NCBI GenBank assembly: GCA_032358255.1
Contig: JAULBX010031370.1
Location: forward strand, 186,001 to 250,000
Reading direction: 5' to 3'
DNA: 64,000 bases
From: Heterotrichella gracilis
Lineage: Eukaryota > Sar > Xanthophyceae > Tribonematales > Xanthonemataceae
Shown here one piece after another: positions 1-10,045 of this stretch. The position numbers were made by a program, and so were the translations under genes. The first letter of the stretch is position 1. The number at the start of each line of letters is the position of its first letter. The notes beneath the pieces were generated by a model. That model was not told where the DNA came from. It searched no databases and worked only from the letters and a program-made list of their open reading frames with translations.

Positions 1-1339
1 CGGCCTGCATTGAGGGGATTGCTGGTCTTAGATTAAACCAACCAAACAACAATAATTATGAGACATCGTCCACAATATCCTCCACACGCTTGATGTACCC
101 GGCCTACATGGTGCAGGAACAGCCTGTCACCCTCCGGCCCAAACGCCGATGCCTTAAATCAGGATTCAGCAGGGTGCGCATGCAAGCAAAGGCTATGTGC
201 GGTGCTGAGAACCCGGCTTGCTTTTGCCGGCGCTTGGCATGGAACGGCATGGGTGGCAGTCGAGGACAACGTGTATGTGTGTGCATTTGTATATATGGGT
301 GAGCCCCACACTGCCCAATTGAGCTGGTGCTAGCACATGGGCAGTGGTAGCAGCTGGTGGGTGAAGGATATTTCCCTGCTCCGTGCAACGTGACACATCA
401 TGTCCAGCTGCCACAGGGGTGTCCATGCAAGGCCCATGTGTACTTACAGAGAGCTGCGAGATGTGGCACAGGCCGTCTGTCCTTGCACCAATGTCGATGA
501 AGGCGCCGTAGGGCTGCACCGTGGTCTGCAACAACAGCACCAGTGCAGCTTAGATGGATAGATAGATATTTCACAAGGGCAGCGTACACACAAGGTGGGT
601 GATAGTGGGTGGTCTCACAAATATACTATTTTGGAGAAGGCAATGAGAATAAAGGCAAGGGGACTGACTAAAACACCGTGATGCACCTGTTATAAACCCG
701 GCCAGGGCAACAAGCGGGTACACCGGCACTGATCTATAGCACCACGCACCACTGTGCCATCGTATGTGTTCCCAGCTTGGATGTCCTCAAACTTGACGGC
801 AAACTCCCGGGGCTCGCGCCGGGGCCTGGCGCCACCACGGCCCCTGCCACCGCCGCCCCTGCCCCTGCCCCTGCCACGAAACGAGTCGTCTCCCCTCCGC
901 TCGCCCTGTGCCTGCTCTGCCGCAGGGGCCACCTGTGCTGCCGCATCCTGAGCTGCCGCCTCGGGTACTGTCTCCTGTGCAACTGCCACGGTCTCGGCTG
1001 CTGCCTCGACGGGCTCTGCTGCCACTTGCACCCTCTGCAGGCGGAGCCTCTCGGTGCGGAGCACACGGCCAAACTTGCTGCCCCGGGATGCACTGCGAGA
1101 CCACAAGTGGTGAGCAAAACACTAGCTAGCTTTGGTGAGGGGCAAACGGTGTTGTGGGGCAAGCGCTGTACCTCTGAAATGCTGCTCCACGGGCGGGGCG
1201 AGCCTGCAGCAAGGTCCTGCCCTGCAACACGAAGGAGGTTGTAAGTTTAGTGGGGTGTGTCCTGGTGGCTAGGTGGTGTACACGTTGTCGCTGGCCGTAC
1301 CTGGGCGATGCACGCCTGCTGCGCGAGTGTGAACTCCAT
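1..1339 (-). CDS. Chloroplast elongation factor Ts with S1 domain (5' part, 3' end off the window)
   Basis: Start of a plastid EF-Ts (the PETs/EF-Ts type with N-terminal S1 domains, a nucleotide exchange factor for EF-Tu in plastid translation). Exons read on the minus strand: 1301-1339, 1172-1221, 750-1092, 448-525 and about 65-103; phases agree at all joins. The ATG at 1339 opens a Ser/Arg/Ala-rich stretch typical of a transit peptide. Exon 3 holds an acidic/Ala-Val-rich segment and an RGG-like Arg/Gly tract, then the S1 start (KFEDIQAG). Exon 4 gives VQPYGAFIDIGARTDGLCHI, the S1 signature, and exon 5 continues YIKRVEDIVDD. The last visible donor (GTCTCA, at 64) is unusual and uncertain. 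The catalytic EF-Ts domains lie beyond base 1, so identity rests on the S1 domain, which closely resembles plant EF-Ts; another S1 protein is possible but less likely. Confidence 0.75.
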
Positions 1340-1775
1340 GGTGGAAAGGAGGCAAACACCCTGTCGAGTTGTTTGCGTTCCTGGATAAGTGCCGCTGCAC
1401 ATGCACGGCTGTGGCTATGAAACAAGTGCACAAACGCCTGGCTCGTGGCAAAAGCCGCCGGCTCTCTGCAAACTGCCACGCTGGCAGATGATGATCGGCC
1501 CCCTCAAACCCTCTGTAAGGGTTTCCAAGTTTCCCAATATTGGAGCCATGCGTGTGGGTTGCAACTCCGTCCACTCCTCTGTGGCCTTAAAGCTGATGGG
1601 TCGTTGCAAAGTGTAGCTCATCTTGTATATTTGCTTTCCGGATATCGCGTGCGGGTGACCCACTCATTGTTTCGTAGCCCTGGCCTTCAACTCCTGTGCA
1701 ACCTATACCCTGAAAGCAAAGTGGATCTGGCGTCGTGCATACCAGTGATAGCACGCAAAACGAAGAACAACTCCA
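1340..1775. promoter_or_regulatory. Divergent intergenic region between EF-Ts and proteasome alpha-7
   Basis: About 436 bp separate the two divergent start codons, so both promoters should lie here. I see no convincing TATA box or other named element, and no extra coding exon. Confidence 0.4.
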
Positions 1776-3745
1776 ATGTCGGGGATCGGGACAGGGGTGA
1801 GGAGACGTTGCAGCCGCGCACCTCTGGCTGATGTGGGTTGTGCCTTGTCACTGACGACTCTCCTCGTCATGCAGTATGACCTGTCTGTTTCCACTTTCTC
1901 TCCGGACGGAAAGGTTTTCCAAACAGAATATGCACAAAAAGCAGTCGACATCAGTGGGTACGTATTTTGCTTTGCGTGTGCTGATATCATGCCACTGCAT
2001 CGCTCTCGTGTCTAAATCCCCCCTCCTATGCATGCAGAACGGTAGTGGGCATCAAGTGCAAAGATGGCGTGGTACTGGTAAGAAACGCGCATGCATGCAT
2101 ATTAGAAGTTGGCTATAGTGCGAAATACACGCTCATCAAACCACCATGGTGCAGGGCGCTGAAAAGACCATCATTTCAAAGATGCTGGAGGAAGGCTCAA
2201 ACAGGCGAACATATGCAGTGGACAGACATGCAGGAGTGGTGAGTTCTAAGCCGTGCACTACGGTATATGCAAATATTGCACCCGTGTGGATTGCACATTG
2301 CTGTGTTCTTCTGGGGCCAACGTAGGAACCACATCTTTCTGCAGGCGGTTGCTGGCGTTGCAGCTGATGGGAGGCAAATAGTGAACAGAGCGGTCACCGA
2401 AGCACAAAACTACAAGAGGTATGCAGTTGGGTGGTGTTCCTGCCGCCTTGGAGTGGATCAATCGGTACCCATGCGCTGGCATGTACTAACAAGCTCTGTT
2501 TTCCGCCGCCAGCTTTTACGGAGACTCCATCCCTGGGCATGTGCTGTCGGAGCGCATCGCCAATTACGTGCACTTGTACAACTTGTATTGGTATGTCAGG
2601 TAAGGGAACGCCAGGAAGAACCATGCGCCATGTCCTGCTGGCGTCTTGCGTGCTTTCAACCATCAACTCTCGGAGCAAGTCTGACTTGCCAACTGGTTTT
2701 CATTGCAGACCGTACGGCACCTCTACGCTTCTTGCTGCGTATGACAGTGAAGGCCCACAGCTGTACTTGGTGGAGCCTTCAGGAACTGCCCTGGTGGGTG
2801 TCGTGAGATTGAACGCTATTGAACTGTTGCCAGTTGGTTGCAGCCAATGCAAACGGTGCTCTAGGCCGCGCAGTACTGAGCAACCTTTGCACGCTTGCAG
2901 CGCTACTTTGGCACGGCAGTGGGGAAGGGCCGGCAGGCGGCCAAGACTGAGATTGAGAAGTTGAAACTGGCAGACTTGACGTGCCAGCAGGGTGTGGTGG
3001 AGGTGGCACGCATGTAAGTATAGGCAGTTTATGCCACAAAAATGGTGGGATGCTCTCTTCCCAGTGATCTCAGTCAGCTTCCAAAGTGTGCAAGTATGCA
3101 TGTAGTCCACACAACAGACCATCCCCATACACATTGCAAGTGTGACATCTGTGCGCTGATGCGGAGGGCCGGTTCCTCGCGCCGAATACCTACCCCTCGC
3201 AGAGTTCCAGGGCCACTCACTGACACCCTTGTGCTCCCATTTCTCCCCAGCCTGCACGCTGTGCACGACGAGGAGAAGCCCTTTGAGCTTGAGCTGGCCT
3301 GGATCTGCGACGACAGCAACAAGGAGTTCAGGCGGGTGCCGGCTGACGTGGCGGCGGAGGCGGACAGGCTGGCGCGGGCGGCGCTGGAGAACTCGGACAT
3401 GTGCGTGCTGGGGGTGCTGCTGTGCCTCCATGGCCTGTGCAGCGGTGTGGTTTGCCATTCCCGCGTGATTCCTGCGTGCCTTCATGGCCTGTGAGCGGTT
3501 GGGCTTGCCACTCCCGCTTGAGTCCCGCGCGTGTGCATTGCTGGCTGCGATGGGGGATGCATGGCACTGTGCTGGGAGGGTAGACAGGTCATCCAGGGAG
3601 TGGATACTGTGCAACTAATGCGTACGCTGTATCTCACGCTGCTGATTGACCTGGACGTTTGGACAGCTAGAATGCTGCCAAAACCATATGGGGCGTACTT
3701 GTGGGTAGTGACTAAGTGTGCATGTCGCTGTGCAGGGAGGACTGA
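1776..3745 (+). CDS. PAG1: 20S proteasome subunit alpha type-7 (PAG1/PSMA3 type)
   Basis: Core subunit of the outer ring of the 20S proteasome. Ten exons: 1776-1796, 1875-1957, 2038-2077, 2155-2238, 2345-2418, 2513-2599, 2709-2793, 2901-3013, 3251-3400, 3736-3745; summed length is 249 codons including stop, matching the plant family. The start [19 protein letters not shown] is the alpha-subunit N-terminal helix signature, followed by [25 protein letters not shown] and VAGVAADGR. The C-terminal part contains [20 protein letters not shown] and FELELAWIC. The last exon is only 10 nt and gives the acidic end MED. As an alpha subunit it is structural and non-catalytic. The two shortest exons (21 and 10 nt) were placed by phase and homology. 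Confidence 0.95.
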
Positions 3746-4247
3746 GAACCAGCTGTTGGCGCTTTGTCTGGAGACATGCGCATGGTGGGATTCGGTTTGT
3801 CACATTGCGGTGATGATGCGCCACTGGAGGCCGGGAGTACAAGCCAAGGGTTCTGCAGCACAGGGGTATTTGTGCTGGGACCATGGTGACTGGTCGCTGA
3901 CACTCAGCTGGGGCACTTTGCTGTTCAAATCAGGAACTCGCCAGCACCAGTCACAATGACGCAGATGCAATGCAAGTGTTGAGCTGGGGCACAGCTTTCT
4001 GTGCAATACTATGACCGTCCCTGTGTTACACACTTTGCCTTGCAGCATATGTGCACCAAACACTGGTATTATTGTGCCCTAGTGTTGGTCAGAATTTGGG
4101 TCATTGGGTTATGCTGGGGCAGTGGGAAATTTGTTGTCTTTGAAGTAGAAGAGAAAGTACTGCCCGTCACTGTAACTGCCTATCTGAGAGCAAATTGAAC
4201 ATTCGGTGCCGCACTGAATCTTGCAACCCTTTCTGCTGTGACACTGT
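3746..4247. other. Convergent 3' region between proteasome alpha-7 and pentapeptide gene
   Basis: About 500 bp of non-coding sequence between two converging genes. It should hold both 3' UTRs. TGTAA occurs on the plus strand at 4171-4175 and on the minus strand at 4030-4026. No other structure seen. Confidence 0.5.
4026..4030 (-). terminator. TGTAA poly(A) signal candidate for the pentapeptide gene
   Basis: TGTAA on the minus strand, 218 nt past the stop of the pentapeptide protein. TGTAA is the usual chlorophyte poly(A) signal. The motif is short, so chance occurrence is possible. Confidence 0.35.
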
Positions 4248-5220
4248 CTAGCGTGAGGCTTTGCATCCCAGCTCGTACTTCTTTGTGCTGATGTCCAGCG
4301 TAGGGTTTTCACACAGCCGTGTGATGTCTGAGCTGCTCAGCAGGGCCCCTTCAAAGTGTGCACCCGACAGCTGCGTCCATTGCCCGTCCCCGCCCTTCCC
4401 AAAAGTTGCACTGGAAAGAATGCTGTTCTCAAACTGGGCACCCTCCAGATTCGCCCCATCGAACGAAGTCCCATAGCAGTTTGCGTCAGTGAAGTCGACA
4501 TTTGTGAGGTTTGCACCCTGGGCCTGCGCCCGCGCCATCTGGGAACCAACAACCTTGGCGTTTTCAAAGTTGGCGCCCTGGAGGCTCACGCCAGACAGCA
4601 CCTTGCCGGAAAGGTCAAGGTTGCTGAAGTCGCACCCCCGGATATCCACATTGGCCTCCACCCTGCAAGGGAAACGTGGACAGGTATTCAGATCCCTGAC
4701 AAGTGCGCTCTTGTCTCCCATAGCGCAAAACGGCATGCACCATGACACAGCAGTCGGTGTACCATGACACTATGCGCCGTTGCAGCAATGGCAGAGATCA
4801 AGGTGCAAACTGCCAGAGTGCTGATTAGCAAGCGTGAGTCGAATACATTGCCAGGCACCAACGCAGCGAGGCTTGCATAGCTCTGCTGGTCCACACAGCA
4901 CAGGGCACTCACATGTTCCCGCCGCTAGCTTCCAAGGAGAACTTGGCGCGGGTTTCCGCGAACTTGTCCAGTGCTTTAACACTGCATCGCTCTGGGTCAC
5001 TGCTGATAGGTGGCCCCCGTGCGGCAAGCGCTACCCCTACAGGTACCCCCAGGACCAAGCCTGCTGCACCAACAGACAGAAGGGCTGTGCGGCAGCCATG
5101 CACCAGCCGGGGGAGGCATTGCTGTGCATTGCTCCGAGTGTTGGCAGTCGGCTGGGAGGTGGAAGCAAGGGTGATGTGGCCTGGTGTATGCCGCACTCGG
5201 CAGGCTGTGAGAGGCTGCAT
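4248..5220 (-). CDS. Thylakoid-lumen pentapeptide-repeat protein (TL15/TL17-like)
   Basis: Two exons, 4913-5220 and 4248-4662, giving 240 residues with the join inside the Met codon of NMVEANVD. The N-terminus is long and basic (plastid transit), followed by a hydrophobic stretch LLSVGAAGLVLGVPVGVALA ending in an Ala-x-Ala site, as expected for a thylakoid transfer signal; there is no twin arginine, so Sec transport is more likely. The mature part is a run of A(N/D)LxN-type pentapeptides (GCDFSNLDLSGK, GANLTNVDFTDANC, GANLEGAQFENS), which fold as a right-handed beta-helix. The end LCENPTL..YELGC matches the Cys-containing C-terminus of the plant lumenal proteins TL15/TL17. Function in the family is unknown. 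The ATG at 5220 was chosen because it starts the basic transit region; an upstream in-frame Met exists. Confidence 0.8.
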
Positions 5221-5747
5221 GGTGAATGAGCCCGAGGAAGGAACGCAGCAGGAGGGGAGACCCTGCTGAGACACACAGAGTGCTTGGCTGCAGTTTGGGG
5301 TCAATTCAGAGGGGACAAACACTCCGTTGTGATAAGGTGCAAGGCCAGTCAGGTTGCTTAGTTGCATGCACTCTAGCTACTGCATGCATGCACATGCACC
5401 AACCTGTGGAAACTCCACTCCAACTTGACGTCCAAATCGTTACTAGTGTCTGTGCAACCCACAGCTGGGTGACAATTTAGTGAGTTACTACAACCTCGCT
5501 GGCGTTTTGAGCGGTGGCTACAAAGCTGTGGCTGGGCTAGTATGGATATCCGTATGGATAGCCACGACAGGGCGAGGTGGTTGGTGGAACACCGTGGTGC
5601 CTGTCCTGAACTTCAGTTTGAAGGTCCAGCTGAGTGACTCTACTCCGTACATAACACAGCGCACAACGCGATTTCACCTATCGACTCTCGGTGTCGCAGC
5701 CATCCTGTGCTTGTCACTGGTATTGTGTGGCTAGCCACGGTTTTTGC
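5221..5747. promoter_or_regulatory. Divergent intergenic region between pentapeptide gene and COA4/LYR pair
   Basis: About 527 bp between the divergent start codons. It would hold the promoter for the minus-strand lumenal protein and the shared promoter of the plus-strand gene pair. It contains a TGCATGCATGCA run near 5383. No firm element identified. Confidence 0.35.
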
Positions 5748-6370
5748 ATGCAGCCCCCACCCAACCCACCACACACCAGGCTCACGCGCCCTGGTGACGA
5801 CGACGAAGACATAGACCCTCTCGTGAACCAGCAGGTAACAGCTGCTCTATATATGTGGGGTGCATACGTTCCGGTTGGGAGCATCTTGTTTAGTGCCCTG
5901 TCGTGCATGCCAACTTGCAGGCCATCTGGGCGCCAACCTCGTTTGCTGTATGTCTGCAGGGGTGTGGCAAGGTTTATGCGAACCTCGAGGTAGGTTTCCT
6001 GGATACTCGTGTTTGTTACATACACGTCAATGCAATATGCATGCAATATGCATGCATGCATGTGGTTGTGGGCGGACCCCCTCCCTTCCGGGCCAATAGT
6101 GCAACAGGCTCCAAAGGTAGTATGTCCATAACACATATATTACCTTGGATGTTTGGTCCAGGAGTGCATGGGAGAAAATAACCGCGATTGGCGCCGTTGT
6201 CAGAGAGGTACGTTGATGGTATTTTTGGCACTGGCACTGGCACACGCCTTTACTAAAGGCCTTAGTTCCCTGTGTGACCACCGTGATTGGTTGCAGAGGT
6301 GGCAAGCTTGAGGGAGTGCTATCAGAAAGCGGAAAGACTGCAAAAGCAGCTGTCCAAGAGCTCAAAGTGA
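5748..6370 (+). CDS. COA4-like twin-CX9C mitochondrial protein
   Basis: Four exons, 5748-5834, 5960-5989, 6162-6207 and 6297-6370, giving 78 residues. The first exon ends with an acidic stretch DDDEDIDPLV, and the spliced core is CGKVYANLEEC, ten residues, then CQREVASLREC: two CX9C motifs in an alpha-hairpin. The acidic lead plus the C(M)xxxxDWRxCQ pattern closely resembles COA4 (CHCHD8), an intermembrane-space factor needed for cytochrome c oxidase assembly and imported by the Mia40 disulfide relay. The short length fits (human COA4 is 87 residues). The start Met is the first that gives the complete acidic lead; an exon further upstream joined at the acceptor-like ATGCAG around 5752 cannot be excluded. 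The next gene begins only 18 nt after the stop. Confidence 0.8.
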
Positions 6371-6388
6371 CTTGCAGGCCAATATAGT

Positions 6389-7037
6389 ATGAGCAGCTTC
6401 AACGTGCTCCTGTTATACCGCCACATACTCAAAGCAGCCAAGGTACCTTGCGGCAACAGCCAGCCTAGCGATTGTGGGTCACTACATAGTGCACACCCGT
6501 GTTGTGCCACATGCGGTGCACAGGTTGACAAGTATCTGTTGTGGTACGCTTGCAGGCATTTCCCAGCATCAAGCGAGACGGTATTATCAAAGAAATCAAG
6601 CTCGAGTTCCATAACAACAGGGTAGGTTGAAGAGGTTGAGCTGTGGCGCGCTGCTGCATCAGCCTGGTGTTGAGCTAGGCTGTTTTAGGGTTGCCTTGCT
6701 TGCAGAGGAATGCAGTCCTTGCCTCACTCAGGGTGGCACAGTGTACCCACACAATGATCTGACCCAAAAGGTATTGCGCACTACTACACAGTGGGTACTG
6801 AAAGACAAGGATGCATGTCATTTGGCTAAAACCGCACAGTATAAAAATCCATCGTCTTTTTGAGGACTACGTCCCATTGAAGTGTTCTTGTGTCCCCCGC
6901 AGAACTTGACCGATGCGACACAGGTCCTCACAGCACGCCAGCTGGCAGTGGACAGCCTGCGGCAGCTTGAACAGTACTCTGGGCTTGACCAAAAATCAAG
7001 TGATTGGGATATCTACCTCAAGGGATCCTGTCCATAA
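6389..7037 (+). CDS. LYR-motif (complex1_LYR) mitochondrial protein
   Basis: Three exons, 6389-6442, 6556-6621 and 6903-7037, 84 residues. It starts NVLLLYRHILKAAK with the LYR tripeptide, followed by FPSIKRDGII, EIKLEFHNNR and NLTDATQVL, the phenylalanine region and the (N)LTD element of LYRM1/LYRM2-type proteins. LYR proteins bind acyl-ACP and act in Fe-S cluster or respiratory complex assembly in the matrix; which LYRM this is cannot be settled by eye. It lies 18 nt downstream of the COA4-like stop on the same strand, with no room for its own promoter, so co-transcription is likely. The 18-nt gap contains TTGCAG, a possible alternative 3' splice site (6372-6377). Confidence 0.82.
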
Positions 7038-7300
7038 CTCTGCTGGGTACCCGGGCCTTTATGGCCACGTCGCCTTTTCATGGACTCCCTTGGCACTACA
7101 CAGCTGGGCAGATTGCAGCAACAACATTGAAGATGAGCACTCGAGCCTTACAGTGCGGTCAAGCCGCTGGGACGCGCTGGTGGTGCGCATGCAGGTACAA
7201 CTGTTTTTCTAGCATACCCTTTTCTGCTACACTACTTGCTGTTCAGTTGATCCCGCTCCACGTGTGTCAATAGGTAGGCCTGAGATGTTGTTGCAAGATA

Positions 7301-7305
7301 TGTAA
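7301..7305 (+). terminator. TGTAA poly(A) signal candidate for the COA4/LYR unit
   Basis: TGTAA on the plus strand, 264 nt after the LYR stop and 16 nt before the stop of the opposing SPCS2 gene. It is the only TGTAA I found between the LYR stop and SPCS2. Confidence 0.4.
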
Positions 7306-7320
7306 GACAAAGGACTCTTT

Positions 7321-8266
7321 TTACTTGGTCTTCTTGCTGGACTCGAAGTCTTCCAATAGTTTCTGGCAGTCTTCTTTCACTATGTGCTCAGCTAGGACGC
7401 CATCGACGTCAAAGTAGTTCTCTATGCTTTTCTGTAGTTTCACAGGTGGCCTACGAGTGGCAAGGGTGGGTGTCAGTTACCAGGCACCTGATGCTTCAGT
7501 AACGCACACATGACAAGGTGCAGCACCTGATTGCAGCAATAAAATAGCAGCAGCAACCGCATTGAAAGCGATAAATCGCCTTTGTTTACCTACCTGTTAC
7601 TTGTAGGGTCCCTGGGATGGATCTCGATTTCGTACTGTGGGGAGAACCTGGGTAGCCTGGTAATGACCTTCAGGGCTACTGTGGCAGCCGTGCCCTGTAT
7701 AAAGACCACCGATAAATCCCAGGAATACAGGGTGTTGAGCAAAAGAAAGGCTGAACGATTCATGGGCATACCCCTCGTGTGCGCGTGAAGAGGATCGTCT
7801 CGCCCTCCTGGTATGTCATGTACAGGTTGAGCGCTGTTGAAAACATCCCGTATGCGATGACGCAATACACCAACAGCCAAAAGTTGTCTGGGAATTTCTT
7901 GGGGTAAAACTGGGCCACTAGCGCAGTGGAACACCTACAAACAGCGCCGAATTGGTGATGCATGTGCCAAAGCGCAACTTAACAATGCAAGAAACACCCA
8001 GACACTCACGTCAGAGCGCCAAGCAAAATCTTCACATTGCTCACAGTATGATCCTCGATGTATCCGGAGTTGATGACCACCTGCATGATGCACACGATGG
8101 GTTCATATGCATGCATGTGACAACGTGATGCAAGCTGCTGAGGTTCATCAGCGACGTTCAAGCTTTGGCGATTACACACCTCACATGCAGTCTCGTCCAC
8201 TGCCCTCTTCAGACTGGGCGTATCACCCAGGTCAACTTTTATAGGTTTCCTTTCCTCAACGGACAT
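7321..8266 (-). CDS. SPCS2: Signal peptidase complex subunit 2 (SPC25/SPCS2)
   Basis: Accessory subunit of the ER signal peptidase. Five exons on the minus strand: 8180-8266, 8010-8080, 7772-7934, 7594-7694, 7321-7450, summing to 183 residues, all phases consistent. The N-terminus is cytosolic and charged (MSVEERKPIKVDLGD), then comes a conserved helix (LKRAVDETACEVVINSGYIE). Two membrane segments follow: VKILLGALTCSTALVAQFY and FWLLVYCVIAYGMFSTALNL. The tail contains the conserved YEIEIHPRDP and the C-terminal SIENYFDVDGVL..HIVKEDCQKLLEDFE, ending in a lysine-rich KKTK. Length and topology match plant and animal SPC25. It is convergent with the LYR gene, with 283 bp between stops. Confidence 0.92.
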
Positions 8267-8958
8267 CGTGCCGGCCTGCTAGTGCGATCCACCACCAGAA
8301 AGCCGTGCGGGAACCCCTCTCTGGTCTGCAAATTTTGGGTTCAATCAAGTGCTTGATCTTCAAGGGACCGCACCCTTGTCTGCTGAGTTGATTAGTGCTA
8401 GCACGGTGAGCTAGCTAAGGCTAGATGACCATAACCAAACATGGCGTTTAACAAACAAGAGGACGATAGAATGCACACGCTGGTTAGCCAGGACTCTGAG
8501 AAGTACACCACTGCAGTCCAGGAGCAGTCTACCCACGTTAATATCAACGCCGCACTGGTCTTGTGTGTTACTGGGCAGTCTCGAGTGCCCAATTGCGAAG
8601 TGTATATGCACTTCAGTATAAATGCTGCGCACTTATATTCAACTGCAGACGTTTCGAGAGGCGCATGCTGGGTGTTCCACGGTAGAGGGTGGACCAGGGA
8701 ACGCGCTGCTTTGTTGAACTTGGGATTGTTCCTACCACTGCCAATTTCAATTTTAGCGGCATGCTCCAGTCAACCTGATACGTCTTGACAAACCTGCCGT
8801 TATGGGGGTGACTTCCAGTATGGGATTGGCGTCATAAACCACGACGTGGCACAGGCGTGTAGCTGGTTTCAGTGAAGTGCAGTTGCTTGCATATGCATGC
8901 ATATGTGTGGATTAATTGCTGGGAGCTTTGTCACCCGTCACAGCAGTCAATAACCGCA
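8267..8958. promoter_or_regulatory. Divergent intergenic region between SPCS2 and a small orphan gene
   Basis: About 690 bp between divergent starts. Both strands hold ORFs of 60-115 residues, but none shows a recognisable motif or splice logic, so I call it promoter/UTR sequence. Confidence 0.4.
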
Positions 8959-9381
8959 ATGGCAGGCCTCACAGACACCTGGAAGTCGATTGAAGACGGA
9001 ATTTCCAGCATGAGCACAAGTGTGCAAAAGGCAAGCAGGGTTTTTGTGCACGGTTCTGTGCGGCGATGTGGTCATGCTTGCTGCTGCATAATTGGCACCT
9101 ACCATGTTTCGGTTTACATATGGGTTATCACGTGCAGGTTGTGAGCACGTCTGGTCCTGATCATGCCAAGGCAACGGAGGAGCTTATGAAAAGTAAGCAC
9201 GGCAACCCTAATGGACATTGCATGTTGAACCATTGGCTCATGCGTGTGCCTGTCTGCCTAGCGCCTAAGGTGGTAACATGCTGTGGGTACCCCTGCAGGC
9301 CTACATGATGTGGCTAATTTGTGCAAGCAAGGACACAAACAATCCTCAACGATACAGACGCAAACTAGTCGGCAAAGTTGA
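8959..9381 (+). CDS. Small acidic/polar protein of unknown function
   Basis: Three-exon model, 8959-9030 (or to 9039), 9138-9192 and 9299-9381, giving 69 or 72 residues. The product is hydrophilic, predicted helical (WKSIEDGISSMSTSVQK, HAKATEELMKSLHDVANLCK) and ends in a Gln/Ser/Thr tail. The two alternative exon-1 ends both keep phase 0: a GC donor (AAG-GCAAGC at 9031) or a GT donor (AGG-GTTTTT at 9040). No signal peptide or membrane segment. I do not recognise the family; small coiled-coil subunits of trafficking complexes look like this, but that is only a guess. Exon joins are in phase, which supports it being a real gene. Confidence 0.5.
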
Positions 9382-10045
9382 CACGCGGCGCATGCCCATC
9401 TCAGTGCGCCACTGAGGAGATGGCAAAGCAAGAGGGCACTTGATGAAGTGTATATATTATGCTGCAGCTGCTAGCTTCAAGCCCCTTCAAGCATGGGCAG
9501 TTTGTAGAACACTCCATGAGACAGCAAAGGATGGCGAGTGGTCACCACTGATGGCGCGGGAATTGTATGTGACTGTTATTGGACAGGAAAATATGTTATA
9601 CGACAAACAGCGACAAACTGCGACAAAGGCAATCTATGTTTAAAATTCACTGTGTTGGTAGCACCTCTTTCTCATATACAATGATATATACGGTACATAA
9701 GTGTTATTGGCCTGCAATTGGACGCATGTGATTGGATCAGCCTTCCGCTGTTATTGCCATATCTAGTGCTACTTGTACAGGAGGTTTAGGTGTCATGTTG
9801 AACCATGCCTGCCAGCTCGTATTGCAGCTGTACTGCTCTGCTGAGGCAACATCAGTGGGAAACCACCTGAATTTCTGTAAAATAAAAAATTTACAAAAAG
9901 AAATTACGTTTCGTTTTTCCAGGGCCACTGCGGCAGCCGCAAGCAGTTTGTAGGGCAGCAACACGTCCATGCTTGGCTATTCGGTCAGCTCATGCTTCCA
10001 TTCTGCTCTCAAGAAAAGTTGAACAGCTTGTGGTGACCAGCCACG
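9382..10045. promoter_or_regulatory. Intergenic region upstream of importin alpha
   Basis: About 660 bp, AT-richer than its surroundings, including an A-rich tract around 9878-9904. It should hold the 3' UTR of the small orphan gene and the importin alpha promoter. No gene seen. Confidence 0.4.

Noticed and set aside
8441-8788. 115-residue plus-strand ORF between SPCS2 and the small orphan
   Set aside because: No motif and no splice logic. Minus-strand phrases here (for example VDWSMPLKLKLAVVGTIPS) looked tempting but could not be joined in frame.
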